Program-made: the position numbers and the translations under genes
Shown: positions 1-11,681 of the stretch, piece after piece
Numbering within the stretch: the stretch's first letter is position 1
Layout of the letters: every line of letters starts with the position of its first letter
Notes under the pieces: model-generated
What the model was told of the DNA's origin: nothing
The model's database searches: none
Seen by the model: only the letters and a program-made list of their open reading frames with translations
DNA from: Elmis aenea
Lineage: Eukaryota; Arthropoda; Insecta; Coleoptera; Elmidae
Length of the DNA: 64,000 nucleotides
Direction of reading: 5' to 3'
Assembly: GCA_947652605.1 (NCBI GenBank)
Contig: CANTFG010000179.1
Location: 99,528-163,527 of the forward strand

Positions 1-994
1 AAAAATGCATACAATTAAATGATGTATTGGCACCGGACACCGCTTCCACAAAAAAAAAAGTTTCATCTACAGTCTAGATGAAACATTTTTTAGATTCTAG
101 ACGCAGGGGTGGCCAACCCCAGGCCCGCGGGCCGCATGCCTTGTACATTTTTCCGGCCCGCGAGATTCATCACATTTTTACAAAATACATTTATTTTATA
201 AGATAAGATTCTATAAGATAACGATAGTCAGATTTTTATTTATAAATTACCGTGCTAGATATTTGACGAAACAATTTTTTTTTAAATGGCAGTCGTAAGT
301 GATGACAGATTTAAAGATTATTATTTTCTCTTTTAATGATATATAATTTTATATGTCTATTTTCAAAAATAAGCGAAATAACCTAACAAAATGCAAAATC
401 ATAATATAAAAATCAAGGTTGCCATAAAAAAAACAATAACCGACTTCATTTGTTTTATTTTATATTATGTTTATATTTTATTATCCTGTTCAATTCACTG
501 AACCTTATTTTCATTCAAATTCTAATTTTTAGGTCTTTTGTCTAATTTTTCACACAATTTCAAGAAAATTTAATAATTATTTCAGAAAAACTTGGGGGGC
601 AAACTTCTTGTACGAGAGCGCCTCTTACCCACGGCGCGGCACTGCTAGTCACTAGCAAAACAAATATTTTTATGACCTAGATGGCTCAAATAAAAGTATA
701 TAAAGTGGCGAATTTCAAAATATCTATATAAATATTTAATAAATTAAAATGAACTAAAACCAAATAGTGTACATTTTTGGCACGGCGCGTCGTCTCGTTC
801 AGCGGAGGCGTTCTACTGGAGAAACCGTCTTTGTAGCGAAAAGGTTAAATCGACTGTAGAAATACAGCAACATGAGAATTAAAGCCGAATAAGTGTGCAA
901 TTAAACATTTCATTAATAATAAAATACTGGGTTTCTGAAGTCTTACACACCGCGTAACCACGAACTAATACAGATCCTTTTTCTGTAATTTTAG

Positions 995-1045
995 ATTCAT
1001 CGCCATCGCCATCGACATCGACATCGCTATCTCGTAATCTCGAAA
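995..1045 (+). CDS. Candidate Ser/Pro/Thr linker mini-exon A, copy 1 (gene A)
   Basis: This 51-bp stretch is preceded by a T-rich tract ending TTTTAG and followed by a strong GTGAGT donor. Read in phase 1 (one base supplied by the previous exon) it is open and gives a Ser/Pro/Thr-rich segment, D-SSPSPSTSTSLSRNLE. Its length is a multiple of three, so it is a symmetric 1-1 exon and can be repeated or skipped without changing frame. The linker exon of gene B (29530-29628) has the same phase and a similar composition and also starts with Asp. Caution: the core is a TCGCCA/TCGACA hexamer run, which could be open by chance. Transcription is not shown. Confidence 0.5.
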
Positions 1046-2182
1046 GTGAGTAAAATTTTAGCTATTAAAAATTCTTATTATTAAATGGAACATTGGCACT
1101 TCTTTCCTAGAGGTGAAGAGTTATTAATTTAGAATTTTACCCTTTAAATATGCAATTGATCTATGTCTATAAGGCTTTTAAAATATTCTCTTTTGCAAAT
1201 CAAGCTTACCCCAACAGCCATTAAGTAAGAGGCATCAGGTAAGCAATTATAGACAAGATTCACAAAAAACAAGTAAAACCCAGCCACAAATAAAACAATA
1301 ATACAGGTTGAGACATCACTTATGACAACTTATTTTGTTATTGGAAATAATTATCAAAAAAGGTTTCAAATAAAAGTTGTTTGATACATTATTTCCCAAA
1401 ATATTGTCATGTCAAATTTTGGTTTTCTTTTGTTTTTTTAGGAGTTACGGCAACATAGGTATATGTTTTTTTTTTAAGCTGCACTGTACACATTTTTTTA
1501 TACGGTTTGAAAGACATTTTCTTTCTCTTTTTTCAACGCACTAAAACTTTTATACCCTTAAATAACAACATTTTTAAGAAAATCGCAAAAGAACATTTTG
1601 GTTTTAAAGGCGTACTTTATTAATTAATTTACATTAGTAGGCTTAGAAAATGATCAAAAACGGTAAAAGATCTTAAAAAAAGTTAATTATGTTACAACGG
1701 TAATCACAAAACTATTGTAATACATTTTTTACTGTTTTGTATCATTTTCAAAGCCTACTAATGTAAATTAATTAATACCGTACGCTTTTGAAACAAAAAT
1801 GTTCTTTTGCGATTTTCTAATTTACATTAGTAGGCTTTGAAAATGATACAAAACGGTAAAAAATGCATAACAATATAATAACGGAGATTCTGAGTTGGTA
1901 AATGGGTTCAAATGATCTATGGTTTAAGAGCAACTGAATGTGATTTCAAATAAGCAAGTTATAAGCAAAAATGAAAAATGGGACGTTTTGTTTTTAATTA
2001 ACAGCGCAAAAACTATTAATTTTTTTTTCGAGATTTTTTTACAGATCAGTTTTTCTGTAATCATAGATCGTTTTGACACATTTAATCAACTCTGTATCTC
2101 TTTCCGTTAACGAGATCACTATAGCTGAGGCACCCTGTATATGAACAATACCATACTAACCATTCTAAACATTTTGTTTTAG

Positions 2183-2230
2183 TTGCCAAAATGCTTTCGC
2201 TGTTAAGAAATTATTCTCCTGATGCCACAG
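2183..2230 (+). CDS. Candidate mini-exon B, copy 1 (gene A)
   Basis: This is 48 bp between an acceptor (ATTTTGTTTTAG) and a perfect GTAAGT donor. In phase 1 it is open and would encode about 16 residues containing AKMLSLLRNYSPDAT. It is again a symmetric 1-1 exon, so A1-B1-A2-B2-A3 and the WAP exon at 11512 can all be joined in one frame. No known domain is recognised. The ATG inside it could alternatively make it a short first exon, but the encoded stretch does not look like a signal peptide. Confidence 0.42.
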
Positions 2231-3248
2231 GTAAGTAAAATTGAAGCTATTAAAAAATGCATACAATTAAATGATGTATTGGCACCGGACACCGCTTCCA
2301 CAAAAAAAAAAGTTTCATCTACAGTCTAGATGAAACATTTTTTAGATTCTAGACGCAGGGGTGGCCAACCCCAGGCCCGCGGGCCGCATGCCTTGTACAT
2401 TTTTCCGGCCCGCGAGATTCATCACATTTTTACAAAATACATTTATTTTATAAGATAAGATTCTATAAGATAACGATAGTCAGATTTTTATTTATAAATT
2501 ACCGTGCTAGATATTTGACGAAACAATTTTTTTTTAAATGGCAGTCGTAAGTGATGACAGATTTAAAGATTATTATTTTCTCTTTTAATGATATAATATT
2601 TTATATGTCTATTTTCAAAACTAAGCGAAATAACCTAACAAAATGCAAAATCATAAGATAAAAATCAAGGTTGCCATAAAAAAAAAACAATAACCGACTT
2701 CATTTGTTTTATTTTATATTATGTTTATATTTTATTATCCTGTTCAATTCACTGAACCTTATTTTCATTCAAATTCTAATTTTTAGGTCTTTTGTCTAAT
2801 TTTTCACACAATTTTAAGAAAATTTAATAATTATTTCAGAAAAACTTGGGGGGCAAACTTCTTGTACGAGAGCGCCTCTTACCCACGGCGCGGCACTGCT
2901 AGTCACTAGCAAAACAAATATTTTTATGACCTAGATGGCTCAAATAAAAGTATATAAAGTGGCGAATTTCAAAATATCTATATAAATATTTAATAAATTA
3001 AAATGAACTAAAACCAAATAGTGTACATTTTTGGCACGGCGCGTCGTCTCGTTCAGCGGAGGCGTTCTACTGGAGAAACCGTCTTTGTAGCGAAAAGGTT
3101 AAATCGACTGTAGAAATACAGCAACATGAGAATTAAAGCCGAATAAGTGTGCAATTAAACGTTTCATTAATAATAAAATACTGGGTTTCTGAAGTCTTAC
3201 ACACCACGTAACCACGAACTAATACAGATCCTTTTTCTGTAATTTTAG

Positions 3249-3299
3249 ATTCATCGCCATCGCCATCGACATCGACATCGCTATCTCGTAATGTCGAAA
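3249..3299 (+). CDS. Candidate linker mini-exon A, copy 2 (gene A)
   Basis: Second copy of the 51-bp symmetric exon, with the same TTTTAG acceptor and GTGAGT donor. One base differs from copy 1 (CTC to GTC), changing Leu to Val near the end. Frame and splice sites are kept, but the copies are so young that conservation says little about selection. Confidence 0.48.
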
Positions 3300-4435
3300 G
3301 TGAGTAAAATTTTAGCTATTAAAAATTGTTATTATTAAATGGAACATTGGCACTTCTTTCCTAGAGGTGAAGAGTTATTAATGTAGAATTTTACCCTTTA
3401 AATATGCAATTGATCTATGTCTATAAGGCTTTTAAAATATTCTCTTTTGCAAATCAAGCTTACCCCAACAGCCATTAAGTAAAAGGCATCAGGTAAGCAA
3501 TTGTAGACAAGATTCACAAAAAACAAGTAAAACCCAGCCACAAATAAAACAATAATACAGGTTGAGACATCACTTATGACAACTTATTTTGTTATTGGAA
3601 ATAATTATCAAAAAAAGTTTCAAATAAAAGTTGTTTGATACATTATTTCCCAAAATATTGTCATGTCAAATTTTGGTTTTCTTTTGTTTTTTTAGGAGTT
3701 ACGGCAACATAGGTATATGTTTTTTTTTAAGCTGCACTGTACACATTTTTTTATACGGTTTGAAAGACATTTTCTTTCTCTTTTTTCAACGCACTAAAAC
3801 TTTTATACCCTTAAATAACAACATTTTTAAGAAAATCGCAAAAGAACATTTTTGTTTTAAAGGCGTACTTTATTAATTAATTTACATTAGTAGGCTTAGA
3901 AAATGATCAAAAACGGTAAAAGATCTTAAAAAAAGTTAATTATGTTACAACGGTAATCACAAAACTATTGTAATACATTTTTTACTGTTTTGTATCATTT
4001 TCAAAGCCTACTAATGTAAATTAATTAATACCGTACGCTTTTGAAACAAAAATGTTCTTTTGCGATTTTCTAATTTACATTAGTAGGCTTTGAAAATGAT
4101 ACAAAACGGTAAAAAATGCATAACAATATAATAACGGAGATTCTGAGTTGGTAAATGGGTTCAAATGATCTATGGTTTAAGAGCAACTGAATGTGATTTC
4201 AAATAAGCAAGTTATAAGCAAAAATGAAAAATGGGACGTTTTGTTTTTAATTAACAGCGCAAAAACTATTAATTTTTTTTTCGAGATTTTTTTACAGATC
4301 AGTTTTTCTGTAATCATAGATCGTTTTGACACATTTAATCAACTCTGTATCTCTTTCCGTTAACGAGATCACTATAGCTGAGGCACCCTGTATATGAACA
4401 ATACCATACTAACCATTCTAAACATTTTGTTTTAG

Positions 4436-4483
4436 TTGCCAAAATGCTTTCGCTGTTAAGAAATTATTCTCTTGATGCCACAG
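4436..4483 (+). CDS. Candidate mini-exon B, copy 2 (gene A)
   Basis: Second 48-bp copy with intact acceptor and GTAAGT donor. One base differs from copy 1 (CCT to CTT), giving Ser-Leu-Asp instead of Ser-Pro-Asp. Open in phase 1. Confidence 0.42.
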
Positions 4484-5499
4484 GTAAGTAAAATTGAAGC
4501 TATTAAAAAATGCATACAATTAAATGATGTATTGGCACCGGACACCGCTTCCACAAAAAAAAGTTTCATCTACAGTCTAGATGAAACATTTTTTAGATTC
4601 TAGACGCAGGGGTGGCCAACCCCAGGCCCGCGGGCCGCATGCCTTGTACATTTTTCCGGCCCGCGAGATTCATCACATTTTTACAAAATACATTTATTTT
4701 ATAAGATAAGATTCTATAAGATAACGATAGTCAGATTTTTATTTATAAATTACCGTGCTAGATATTTGACGAAACAATTTTTTTTTAAATGGCAGTCGTA
4801 AGTGATGACAGATTTAAAGATTATTATTTTCTCTTTTAATGATATAATATTTTATATGTCTATTTTCAAAAATAAGCGAAATAACCTAACAAAATGCAAA
4901 ATCATAAGATAAAAATCAAGGTTGCCATAAAAAAAAAACAATAACCGACTTCATTTGTTTTATTTTATATTATGTTTATATTTTATTATCCTGTTCAATT
5001 CACTGAACCTTATTTTCATTCAAATTCTAATTTTTAGGTCTTTTGTCTAATTTTTCACACAATTTCAAGAAAATTTAATAATTATTTCAGAAAAACTTGG
5101 GGGGCAAACTTCTTGTACGAGAGCGCCTCTTACCCACGGCGCGGCACTGCTAGTCACTAGCAAAACAAATATTTTTATGACCTAGATGGCTCAAATAAAA
5201 GTATATAAAGTGGCGAATTTCAAAATATCTATATAAATATTTAATAAATTAAAATGAACTAAAACCAAATAGTGTACATTTTTGGCACGGCGCGTCGTTT
5301 CGTTCAGCGGAGGCGTTCTACTGGAGAAACCGTCTTTGTAGCGAAAAGGTTAAATCGACTGTAGAAATACAGCAACATGAGAATTAAAGCCGAATAAGTG
5401 TGCAATTAAACATTTCATTAATAATAAAATACTGGGTTTCTGAAGTCTTACACACCACGTAACCACGAACTAATACAGATCCTTTTTCTGTAATTTTAG

Positions 5500-5550
5500 A
5501 TTCATCGCCATCGCCATCGACATCGACATCGCTATCTCGTAATGTCGAAA
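5500..5550 (+). CDS. Candidate linker mini-exon A, copy 3 (gene A)
   Basis: Third 51-bp copy with intact splice signals and the same Leu to Val change as copy 2. It could splice to the WAP exon at 11512 in frame: the final A of this exon plus AA makes a Lys codon just before Gln-Phe-Cys. Confidence 0.48.
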
Positions 5551-6295
5551 GTGAGTAAAATTTTAGCTATTAAAAATTCTTATTATTAAATGGAACATTG
5601 GCACTTCTTTCCTAGAGGTGAAGAGTTATTAATTTAGAATTTTACCCTTTAAATATGCAATTGATCTATGTCTATAAGGCTTTTAAAATATTCTCTTTTG
5701 CAAATCAAGCTTACCCCAACAGCCATTAAGTAAGAGGCATCAGGTAAGCAATTATAGACAAGATTCACAAAAAACAAGTAAAACCCAGCCACAAATAAAA
5801 CAATAATATATCGGCTAGATCAAGAACGAGCAACCTTTTTTTTTAACGGGCCAACATCAAATTTAAAAATGTATACCCCATGTGATGGGTCTTACGGAGA
5901 CTTTTGAAACAAAAATGTTCTTTTGCGATTTTCTAATTTACATTAGTAGGCTTTGAAAATGATACAAAACGGTAAAAAATGCATAACAATATAATAACGG
6001 AGATTCTGAGTTGGTAAATGGGTTCAAATGATCTATGGTTTAAGAGCAACTGAATGTGATTTCAAATAAGCAAGTTATAAGCAAAAATTAAAAACCGGAT
6101 GTGATTTGTTTTTAATTAACAGCGCAAAAGCTATTTTTTTTGAGATTTTTTTATAGATCAGTTGTTCTTTATTCATAGATCGTTTTGACACATTTCACCA
6201 ACTCTGTATCTCTTTCCGTTAACGAGATCACCATAGCTGAGGCACCCTGTATAAGTATATGAACACCATATTAACCATTCTAAACATTTTGTTTT

Positions 6296-6344
6296 CTAAT
6301 TTTGGATCCCAAATCGCTTTCGGTAATTTCGTTTGATGCCACAG
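6296..6344 (+). pseudogene. Decayed mini-exon B, copy 3
   Basis: Aligned to copies 1 and 2, this copy keeps the GATGCCACAG/GTAAGT donor end but has lost the acceptor AG: the tract reads TTTTCTAATTTTGG. It also has substitutions and length changes in the middle. It would probably be skipped, leaving A3 to join the WAP exon directly. Confidence 0.55.
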
Positions 6345-6424
6345 GTAAGTAAAATTGAAGCTATTAAAAAATGCATAAAATTAAATGATGTATTGGCACC
6401 GGACACCGCTACCACGAAAAAATG

Positions 6425-6809
6425 TTTTTTAGATTTTAGACCAGGGCCATTTTTACAAAATATATTTATTTTATAATGGCCAAAGTAGTGAAAAACAATG
6501 TATTAAAAAAATACATTATTTGTGCATCCATATATTCAAAAATTAAGATATTGTTGTTATTTGAATCACAATTGAAAAGTAATAACGCTCACCACTCTCC
6601 ATTGTTGAAAGAATTTATGAAATCAAAATGTAACAATTACATCAAATATGCAAAAAAATAAGAAAACTTACAGCTGCTTTTGAAAGCCGATTCAGTAGTT
6701 TAGAGTTAGACAAATTAATACAACAACATTTTTGAAATATATTCATCTCCCTTTCATGTTGAAATCGAGTCGGCCCCAGAATATCTTCAAAATTGCAACC
6801 AGTTCAATT
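6425..6809. other. No gene recognised; decayed end of the tandem array
   Basis: The sequence diverges from the repeat unit. The short frame at 6476-6661 has no recognisable domain and AT-rich, low-information composition. Confidence 0.5.
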
Positions 6810-7740
6810 ACAGTGCAATGTGCAATATTGAAATAAAACACATTTTTGAAACATCAGAATCAAAGATAGATTTTTATAACACTTTTGGGATGTTTTTTTT
6901 GTCCATAATAAAATAGCGATGTTCAATTTTATTTTACTCATGTAAATATTGATATAATACACCTTTCTTAATTTAAATGGCAACCATAAGCAAATTATAT
7001 ATTTTTGAAATGCGCAAAAAATAAGCTTCCCAACCATGTGGAAGCCAACTGTGGTTGTCATTTAAAATAAGAAAGTTAGGTGTTATTTATCAAGATTCGT
7101 ATAAGTACAAAAATTGAACACCGCTATTTTATTAAGGACTAAAAACCATGCTAAAAATATATTTAAAGTTTTTCTTTATCTTTTTGTTTAAGCGAGATAT
7201 TTAATATTTTTGAAAAGAGCCAAAAATGGTGTTGGCTATATTTCGAGTATTAAAAAGTATATCAAAAATGTTAAATATCTCCCTTAAACAAGAAGATGGA
7301 AAAAAACTTTAACGACATTTTTTGCATGTTTTTTTGTCCTTAAATAGCAACTACAAGAAAATTATATATTTTTGAAAAGCGCAAAAAATAAGCTTTCGAT
7401 TCAAGCCAACTATGGTTGCCATTTAAAATAAGAAAGTTAGGTGTAATATATTGATATTGAGATGACTTTAAAAAATTGAACATTGCTATTTTATTAAGGA
7501 CATAAAACCATGCCAAAAATGTTGTTAAAGTTTTTTTCTATCTTTTCGTTGAAGCAAGATATTTAACATATTTGAAAAATGCCTAAAATCTATTGTTGGG
7601 TTTACTTCGAAAATTAAAAATGAAATCAAAAATCTGTTTACGGCATTGAATTTCTCTCAAAAAAATAAATCGAGACTTAGTTTTTTTCTATCTGATAATA
7701 ACCGAGATACCCTGTATGCGCATCGAAAATAGGCTACCCT
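6810..7740. repeat. Internally repeated AT-rich element ending ACCCTGTAT
   Basis: A block of about 180 bp near 6960-7150 recurs, diverged, at 7330-7520; both contain AAAATAAGCTTTC-like and AAGAAAGTTAGGTGT-like strings. The right end, GAGATACCCTGTAT, resembles the CAGGGTG-ended family found throughout the window. No coding capacity is visible. Confidence 0.5.
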
Positions 7741-7751
7741 GTACAGCTGGT

Positions 7752-7885
7752 TAAACAAGACACTAACTAAACAAATTTAAGTTAAAAAACATACTCTAAT
7801 TTTAAACTATCTACAATCGTTTAAAAGTCAGTACCTACTAGTATTCGAAAATACATAACTTTGATGTAATTGATTTTATTAATAA
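7752..7885 (+). repeat. Interspersed repeat, inverted copy at 30013-30155
   Basis: The stretch with ACAAGACACTAACTAAACAA and ACTATCTACAATCGTTTAAA is found again in reverse complement near 30.0-30.2 kb. It is non-coding and of unknown family. Confidence 0.65.
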
Positions 7886-8158
7886 CTAGGCGATTTACGC
7901 GGCGTTGCACGGGTCATATCAATTCTCTTTTATCAATCACAGACTACTCGCGCTCCGCGCTCGCGCCCGGTGGACGTTCCCAGACTATCAATCACAGACT
8001 ACTCGCGCTCCGCGCTCGCGCTCGGCGGACGTTTCCGGCCGTTCTTTATACGACGTTTAATCCGTTAGGTCTTAAATAGCAACTGTGCAAAATTTGGTCC
8101 CGATCGGCCAACGGACCTAGGATTCTATAGCGAACAAACAAACAAGCTCTTTTATATA
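7885..8158 (+). mobile_element. Retroposon 3' end with (AACA)n tail, copy 1
   Basis: Starts near ACTAGGCGATTTACGCGGCG and contains an internal duplication (ATCACAGACTACTCGCGCTC twice). It ends in CGAACAAACAAACAAGCTC, a simple tail typical of non-LTR or SINE-like insertions. A second copy lies at 14359-14623. The family is not named with confidence. The 69-aa frame at 7870-8079 is not supported as a gene. Confidence 0.6.
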
Positions 8159-9080
8159 CAGTGTGTCCTAAATTCGAGTAAATGCATGGGGATCTCGCTT
8201 ATCTTAAGAGCTACGAGGTCGGTTAAATTAGGGCAAAGTTGCGAAATTAGATGCTCATTAATAATCCAAAGAGAAATTGGAAATATCTCAAACGGTATCC
8301 GAGAAAATAAGGAAAAACTGGAAAATCCGTTTTTGGAAAATCGTCTATAACTCCTTTGGAGTATGAAATATTTTAAATGTGTAAAGACATTGCCCAAACA
8401 ACTTTTCAAGCCGAATCGAATAGTGGTCACAAATTTTTTCTATATTGATTCGTTTTTGTTTTATGACAACCAACTTAATTTTTTCTTATGAGCGCAACTT
8501 TTGTTATTTACATAATCAAATAAAATTTATTTTTCTGAATCCATTGATGTATCACACATGGTATTTTACTTTTTCTTTCATTGTCAAATTTAAAAAAATA
8601 CATTTTAAACAACAACGATTATAAAGCAGGTTGGCCGGTCATTGTACTTTATGTTGTTTCTATGACAACCGATTAACAAACTAAAACTTTTGAAGGCCTG
8701 TTAGTCGTAAAATGAACTTTAATAACGAAGAAAAACGCGATATGCTGCCCATAAGAGAAAACAAAGTTGGTTGTCTAAAACAAAAACGATAATCGACCTA
8801 GGAAAAATTTTTGACCACCATCCGATTCGGCTTAAAAAGTTGCTTGGGCAACTTTTTTACACATTTAAAATATTTCAAACTTCAAAGGAGTTATAAACGA
8901 TTTTCAAAAATGGACTTTCGAGTTTTTCCTAATTTTCTCGAATACCGTTTAAGATATTTCCAATTTCTCTTAGGATTATCAATAACATCGAATTTAGCAA
9001 CTTTGCCCTAATTTAACCGACCTCGCAGCTCTTAAGATAAGCGAGATCCCCATGCATTTACTCGAATTTGGGACACCCTG
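8159..9080. mobile_element. Palindromic CAGGGTG-family element (TA-flanked)
   Basis: The left arm (GTAAATGCATGGGGATCTCG) is matched in reverse complement by the right arm, ending GGGACACCCTG followed by TA. The arms are several hundred bp long around a short AT-rich centre. No transposase is seen. The open frames at 8152-8430 (-) and 8811-9011 (+) are the two arms read against each other, not genes. Confidence 0.85.
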
Positions 9081-9084
9081 TATA

Positions 9085-10893
9085 CAGGGTGCCCATTTTT
9101 CTAACCTGTTGTATGGGTAACTCCGTTAATATTGGAGGAACGTTTAAATTAACAAATTTGTGCAAAATTTAAAGGGAAATTTGATGCCATTCAAATTTGA
9201 CCTACGTCATCAACTTTTTGAAATATTTAAAAAAAACTAAAAAAGGTTGATTTTTTCAAACTTGAATAATTTCGTAACCATATGAGTTGGAACAAAAATA
9301 AAAATTGGCTTTTATAGATATTTCTACGTAGATTTTAAATAAAAAATTTTCATAGCACTCTCGATTTCCGAGTTTTAGCACAAACTTGCATTTTTAAAGG
9401 GAAGTCATAGTTGGCTGTGGTCTTATTAAAAAGGTTATTTTTTTCTCGTTTCAATGATATAAGGTTTGTTATGCTTTACTGTTGTTAGTTTTTCTTTAAA
9501 TAAGCAAAAATCATTTTACATGTTCACAGCCTACTAATAGATGGGAGTTATCCCGTGTTGATGTTCTTTTTTTTCGATGTGACATTTAAGAGTTCTCTTT
9601 AGGCCGGCGACATACTTGCGGGTGACCCGCGCGGGCCGGTTCCCGCAAGTTTTGTAACTCACACGTTGTTATGGCCGGCCGGCGACATACTTGCGGTTGG
9701 GCCCGCAGCTGCCCGCTAATCTATCGCACTTGCAGCGTTCAAATCGCAAGTTGCGGTTTGCCCGTACGTAATGTGACTCATTGATATATTATTTTGATTA
9801 TATTGATACAATTATTTCATACTTGCGGGTCACTTGTTTGATGCATAACTTATTATTTTTAAAATAACACTAAATGACAAACAATAGTTTGGCCGTCAAA
9901 TAGTATTTTTTTTTTCAGAAAAACAATTAATTCTGGGAAATACTAATTAATGCATTTATACGTCGTTAAGGTGTGTGTTCACGTGAGAGTAAACTACTCT
10001 CGATAGCAGCGTCGCCAAGGATACAGCCAATCGCGAGTTACTCTCAGTTAAATGTAAAAGGTACACACACCTGTAATATTTGATTCTACGATGTTTATTT
10101 GAATGTTACTTTAGTGAGAGCGTCTTAAATATAGTAAATTCTACCGAACCGCAACCACAAGTATGTCGCCAACGAAAAAGTACAAGGTCATATTTTTGCG
10201 GGTGACCCGCAGCGTGTTGATAAAAATTTTTGTTTATTATAAATTTCAAAAACAATGTTTTCTAATAAAGAAATATTATCAGGCTTTTTGGTATACCCGT
10301 ATTTTTTTTAAATTGGTTTCTAATAACGAAAATAATTTCTTTCTTGGTTGACTCCTTTCCATAAATCTTTGCAAATACATTTCACTTGAATTTCTACTAT
10401 TTCTATTACAAGCGTAGTAACAGAAAAGCATGTAATTTTTTTCTTTATTAGAACACATTGTTTTTGAAATTTACTATAAACTCAATCAAAAATTTTGACC
10501 AACACGAGAGAGATACGTATAACAAACTATAAATTTTATTTGACAAACTCTGAGGTTTCGTTTTTAAAATTTGTAACTGGCTAATATCTGCTACACTAAC
10601 AATAAGAGACAACTCTTAAATGTCACATCGAAAAAAAAAACATTAACATGGGATAACTCCCATCTATTAGTAGGCTGTGAACATGTAAAATGATTTATGC
10701 TTATTTAAAGAAAAACGGTAAGAGAAACGACAAAAAAATAACCTTTTTAATAAGACCACAGCCAACTATGACTTTCATTTAAAAAAATGCAAGTTTGTGC
10801 TATAACTTGGAAATCGAGAGTGCTATGAAAATTTCGTTAACATATTTATTTAAAATCTACTTAAAAATATCTATAAAAGCCAATTTTTATTTT
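9085..10893. mobile_element. Palindromic CAGGGTG element, right arm truncated, with nested insert
   Basis: The left arm, starting CAGGGTGCCCATTTTTCTAA, runs to about 9600. The right arm (about 10615-10893) is its reverse complement but stops before the terminus at GTAGGGCGTAGGGTGG. The middle is filled by a nested insertion. A related one-armed copy lies at 30513-31010. Confidence 0.8.
9681..10170. mobile_element. Small inverted-repeat element (GGCGACATACTTG ends)
   Basis: Ends GGCGACATACTTGCGGTT and its reverse complement (AACCACAAGTATGTCGCC) bound about 490 bp. Similar sequence just outside on both sides (CTTGCGGGTGACCCGC at about 9613 and 10195) suggests insertion into an older copy of the same family. 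A hairpin at 9970-10071 (GGTGTGTGTTCACGTGAGAG and complement) lies inside. Non-coding. Confidence 0.65.
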
Positions 10894-11511
10894 TGTAGGG
10901 CGTAGGGTGGTCGCTTAGTATGCGCACCGCTTAATCCTTCACTGCTTTTAAGTATTAAACAATAATTTTTACAACAAATTTATTTTACTAAATTGTTCAA
11001 GGAATAACAAAATTAAATGAAATTTGTTATTGTTTAAATAGAATTCCTTGATATCTTAGTTGGCAATAGTGTGATAATGGTTGTCGACTAAACTGCAAAC
11101 ACAAATAAGTGGAAAAACTAAAAACAGACAACTTTTTTATTTGTAAATAACTCCATAACCACCTACCTACCTTAAAATCAAAATGTGAAATGATATCTGT
11201 AGACAATTTAACAAAGAATTAGAAAAAAACATCTCACTTGATAAGGCACACTTGATGTTTGAGATATAAACCAAAATTGACTTTTTTTAAATAACAACCA
11301 CAGTTGGCTGTGACACAAATAATCTCATTTTATTGAAGTATGGGTTGTTGGGTTTATCTTTATGAATAAGCAAATTATACAGTAGTATTGTGTTTATTAG
11401 GTTTACGCTAAAGACGAATAGTAAGTAAATCAAGGTAAAATAGTATCTTTTTTTTTTGTTATCCAGCACATGTTTTTTATGTTTATTCAAATTAATCTTA
11501 CGTTGTTTTAG
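10894..11511. other. Intron of gene A; nothing recognised
   Basis: AT-rich sequence upstream of the WAP exon acceptor. A signal-peptide or CxxWC...YCC first exon like those of genes B and C was looked for here and in the rest of 1-11511 and not found. The minus-strand frame at 11287-11535 overlaps the WAP exon and is rejected. Confidence 0.5.
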
Positions 11512-11681
11512 AACAATTTTGCCCAACTGATCCACCGAATAGGCCTTGTTCTACACCCAGAACTACTACTGCCGACAAATGCGATTTTGATGAACAGTGC
11601 TATCCAAAAATGAAATGTTGTTACGATAATTGTTTAAAAAAGAGAGTTTGTAAACCTGCTGTGTTATTGCGAATTGATTAA
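11512..11681 (+). CDS. Gene A terminal exon: WAP four-disulfide-core domain
   Basis: The exon follows a pyrimidine-rich tract ending TTTTAG, is read in phase 1, and ends with TAA at 11679-11681 (56 residues). It has the complete WAP pattern: FCPTDP, C, then C-DFDEQ-C, KMKCC, DNC, and VCKP, eight cysteines in family spacing. WAP domains are small secreted folds found in protease inhibitors and antimicrobial crustins. It closely resembles the last exon of gene B (CxFDEQC...KCC...CKP). Upstream linker exons are candidates on the 2.25 kb repeat; the signal-peptide exon is presumably left of the window. Exon identity is strong; the joined gene model is inferred. Confidence 0.85.

Larger units (their letters stand above)
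1..6424 (+). repeat. 2.25 kb tandem repeat array carrying two candidate mini-exons per unit
   Basis: Units begin near 5, 2257, 4510 and 6371, marked by the same ATGCATACAATTAAATGATG start, so the period is about 2252 bp. Copies 1 and 2 are nearly identical. Copy 3 has lost about 490 bp and carries a short unrelated stretch near 5808-5905. Copy 4 decays after about 6424. The window opens about 20 bp after where a donor site sits in the other units, so the array probably continues to the left. Each unit has a hAT-like terminus (CAGGGGTGGCCAACCCC at 104) and a hairpin from three copies of a roughly 45-bp block containing ACATTAGTAGGCTT (1630-1860). It also has two short stretches with good splice signals (see exons). 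Part of each unit resembles the palindrome at 17.1-17.96 kb. Confidence 0.9.

Noticed and set aside
104..660. Complete hAT MITE inside each 2.25 kb unit
   Set aside because: The left end CAGGGGTGGCCAACCCC is clear, but no matching right end with the 8-bp duplication TCTAGACG was found.
3631..3876. 81-aa frame in the second 2.25 kb repeat
   Set aside because: It is present only because of the repeat, has low-complexity AT composition, and is broken in the first copy by single-base changes.
1..6424. CRISPR-like or satellite array
   Set aside because: The unit is 2.25 kb and contains splice sites and transposon pieces. It is a recent tandem duplication in a eukaryotic intron.
11287..11535. 82-aa minus-strand frame overlapping the gene A WAP exon
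   Set aside because: It runs through the acceptor tract and start of the WAP exon, has no domain, and is explained by the plus-strand coding frame.
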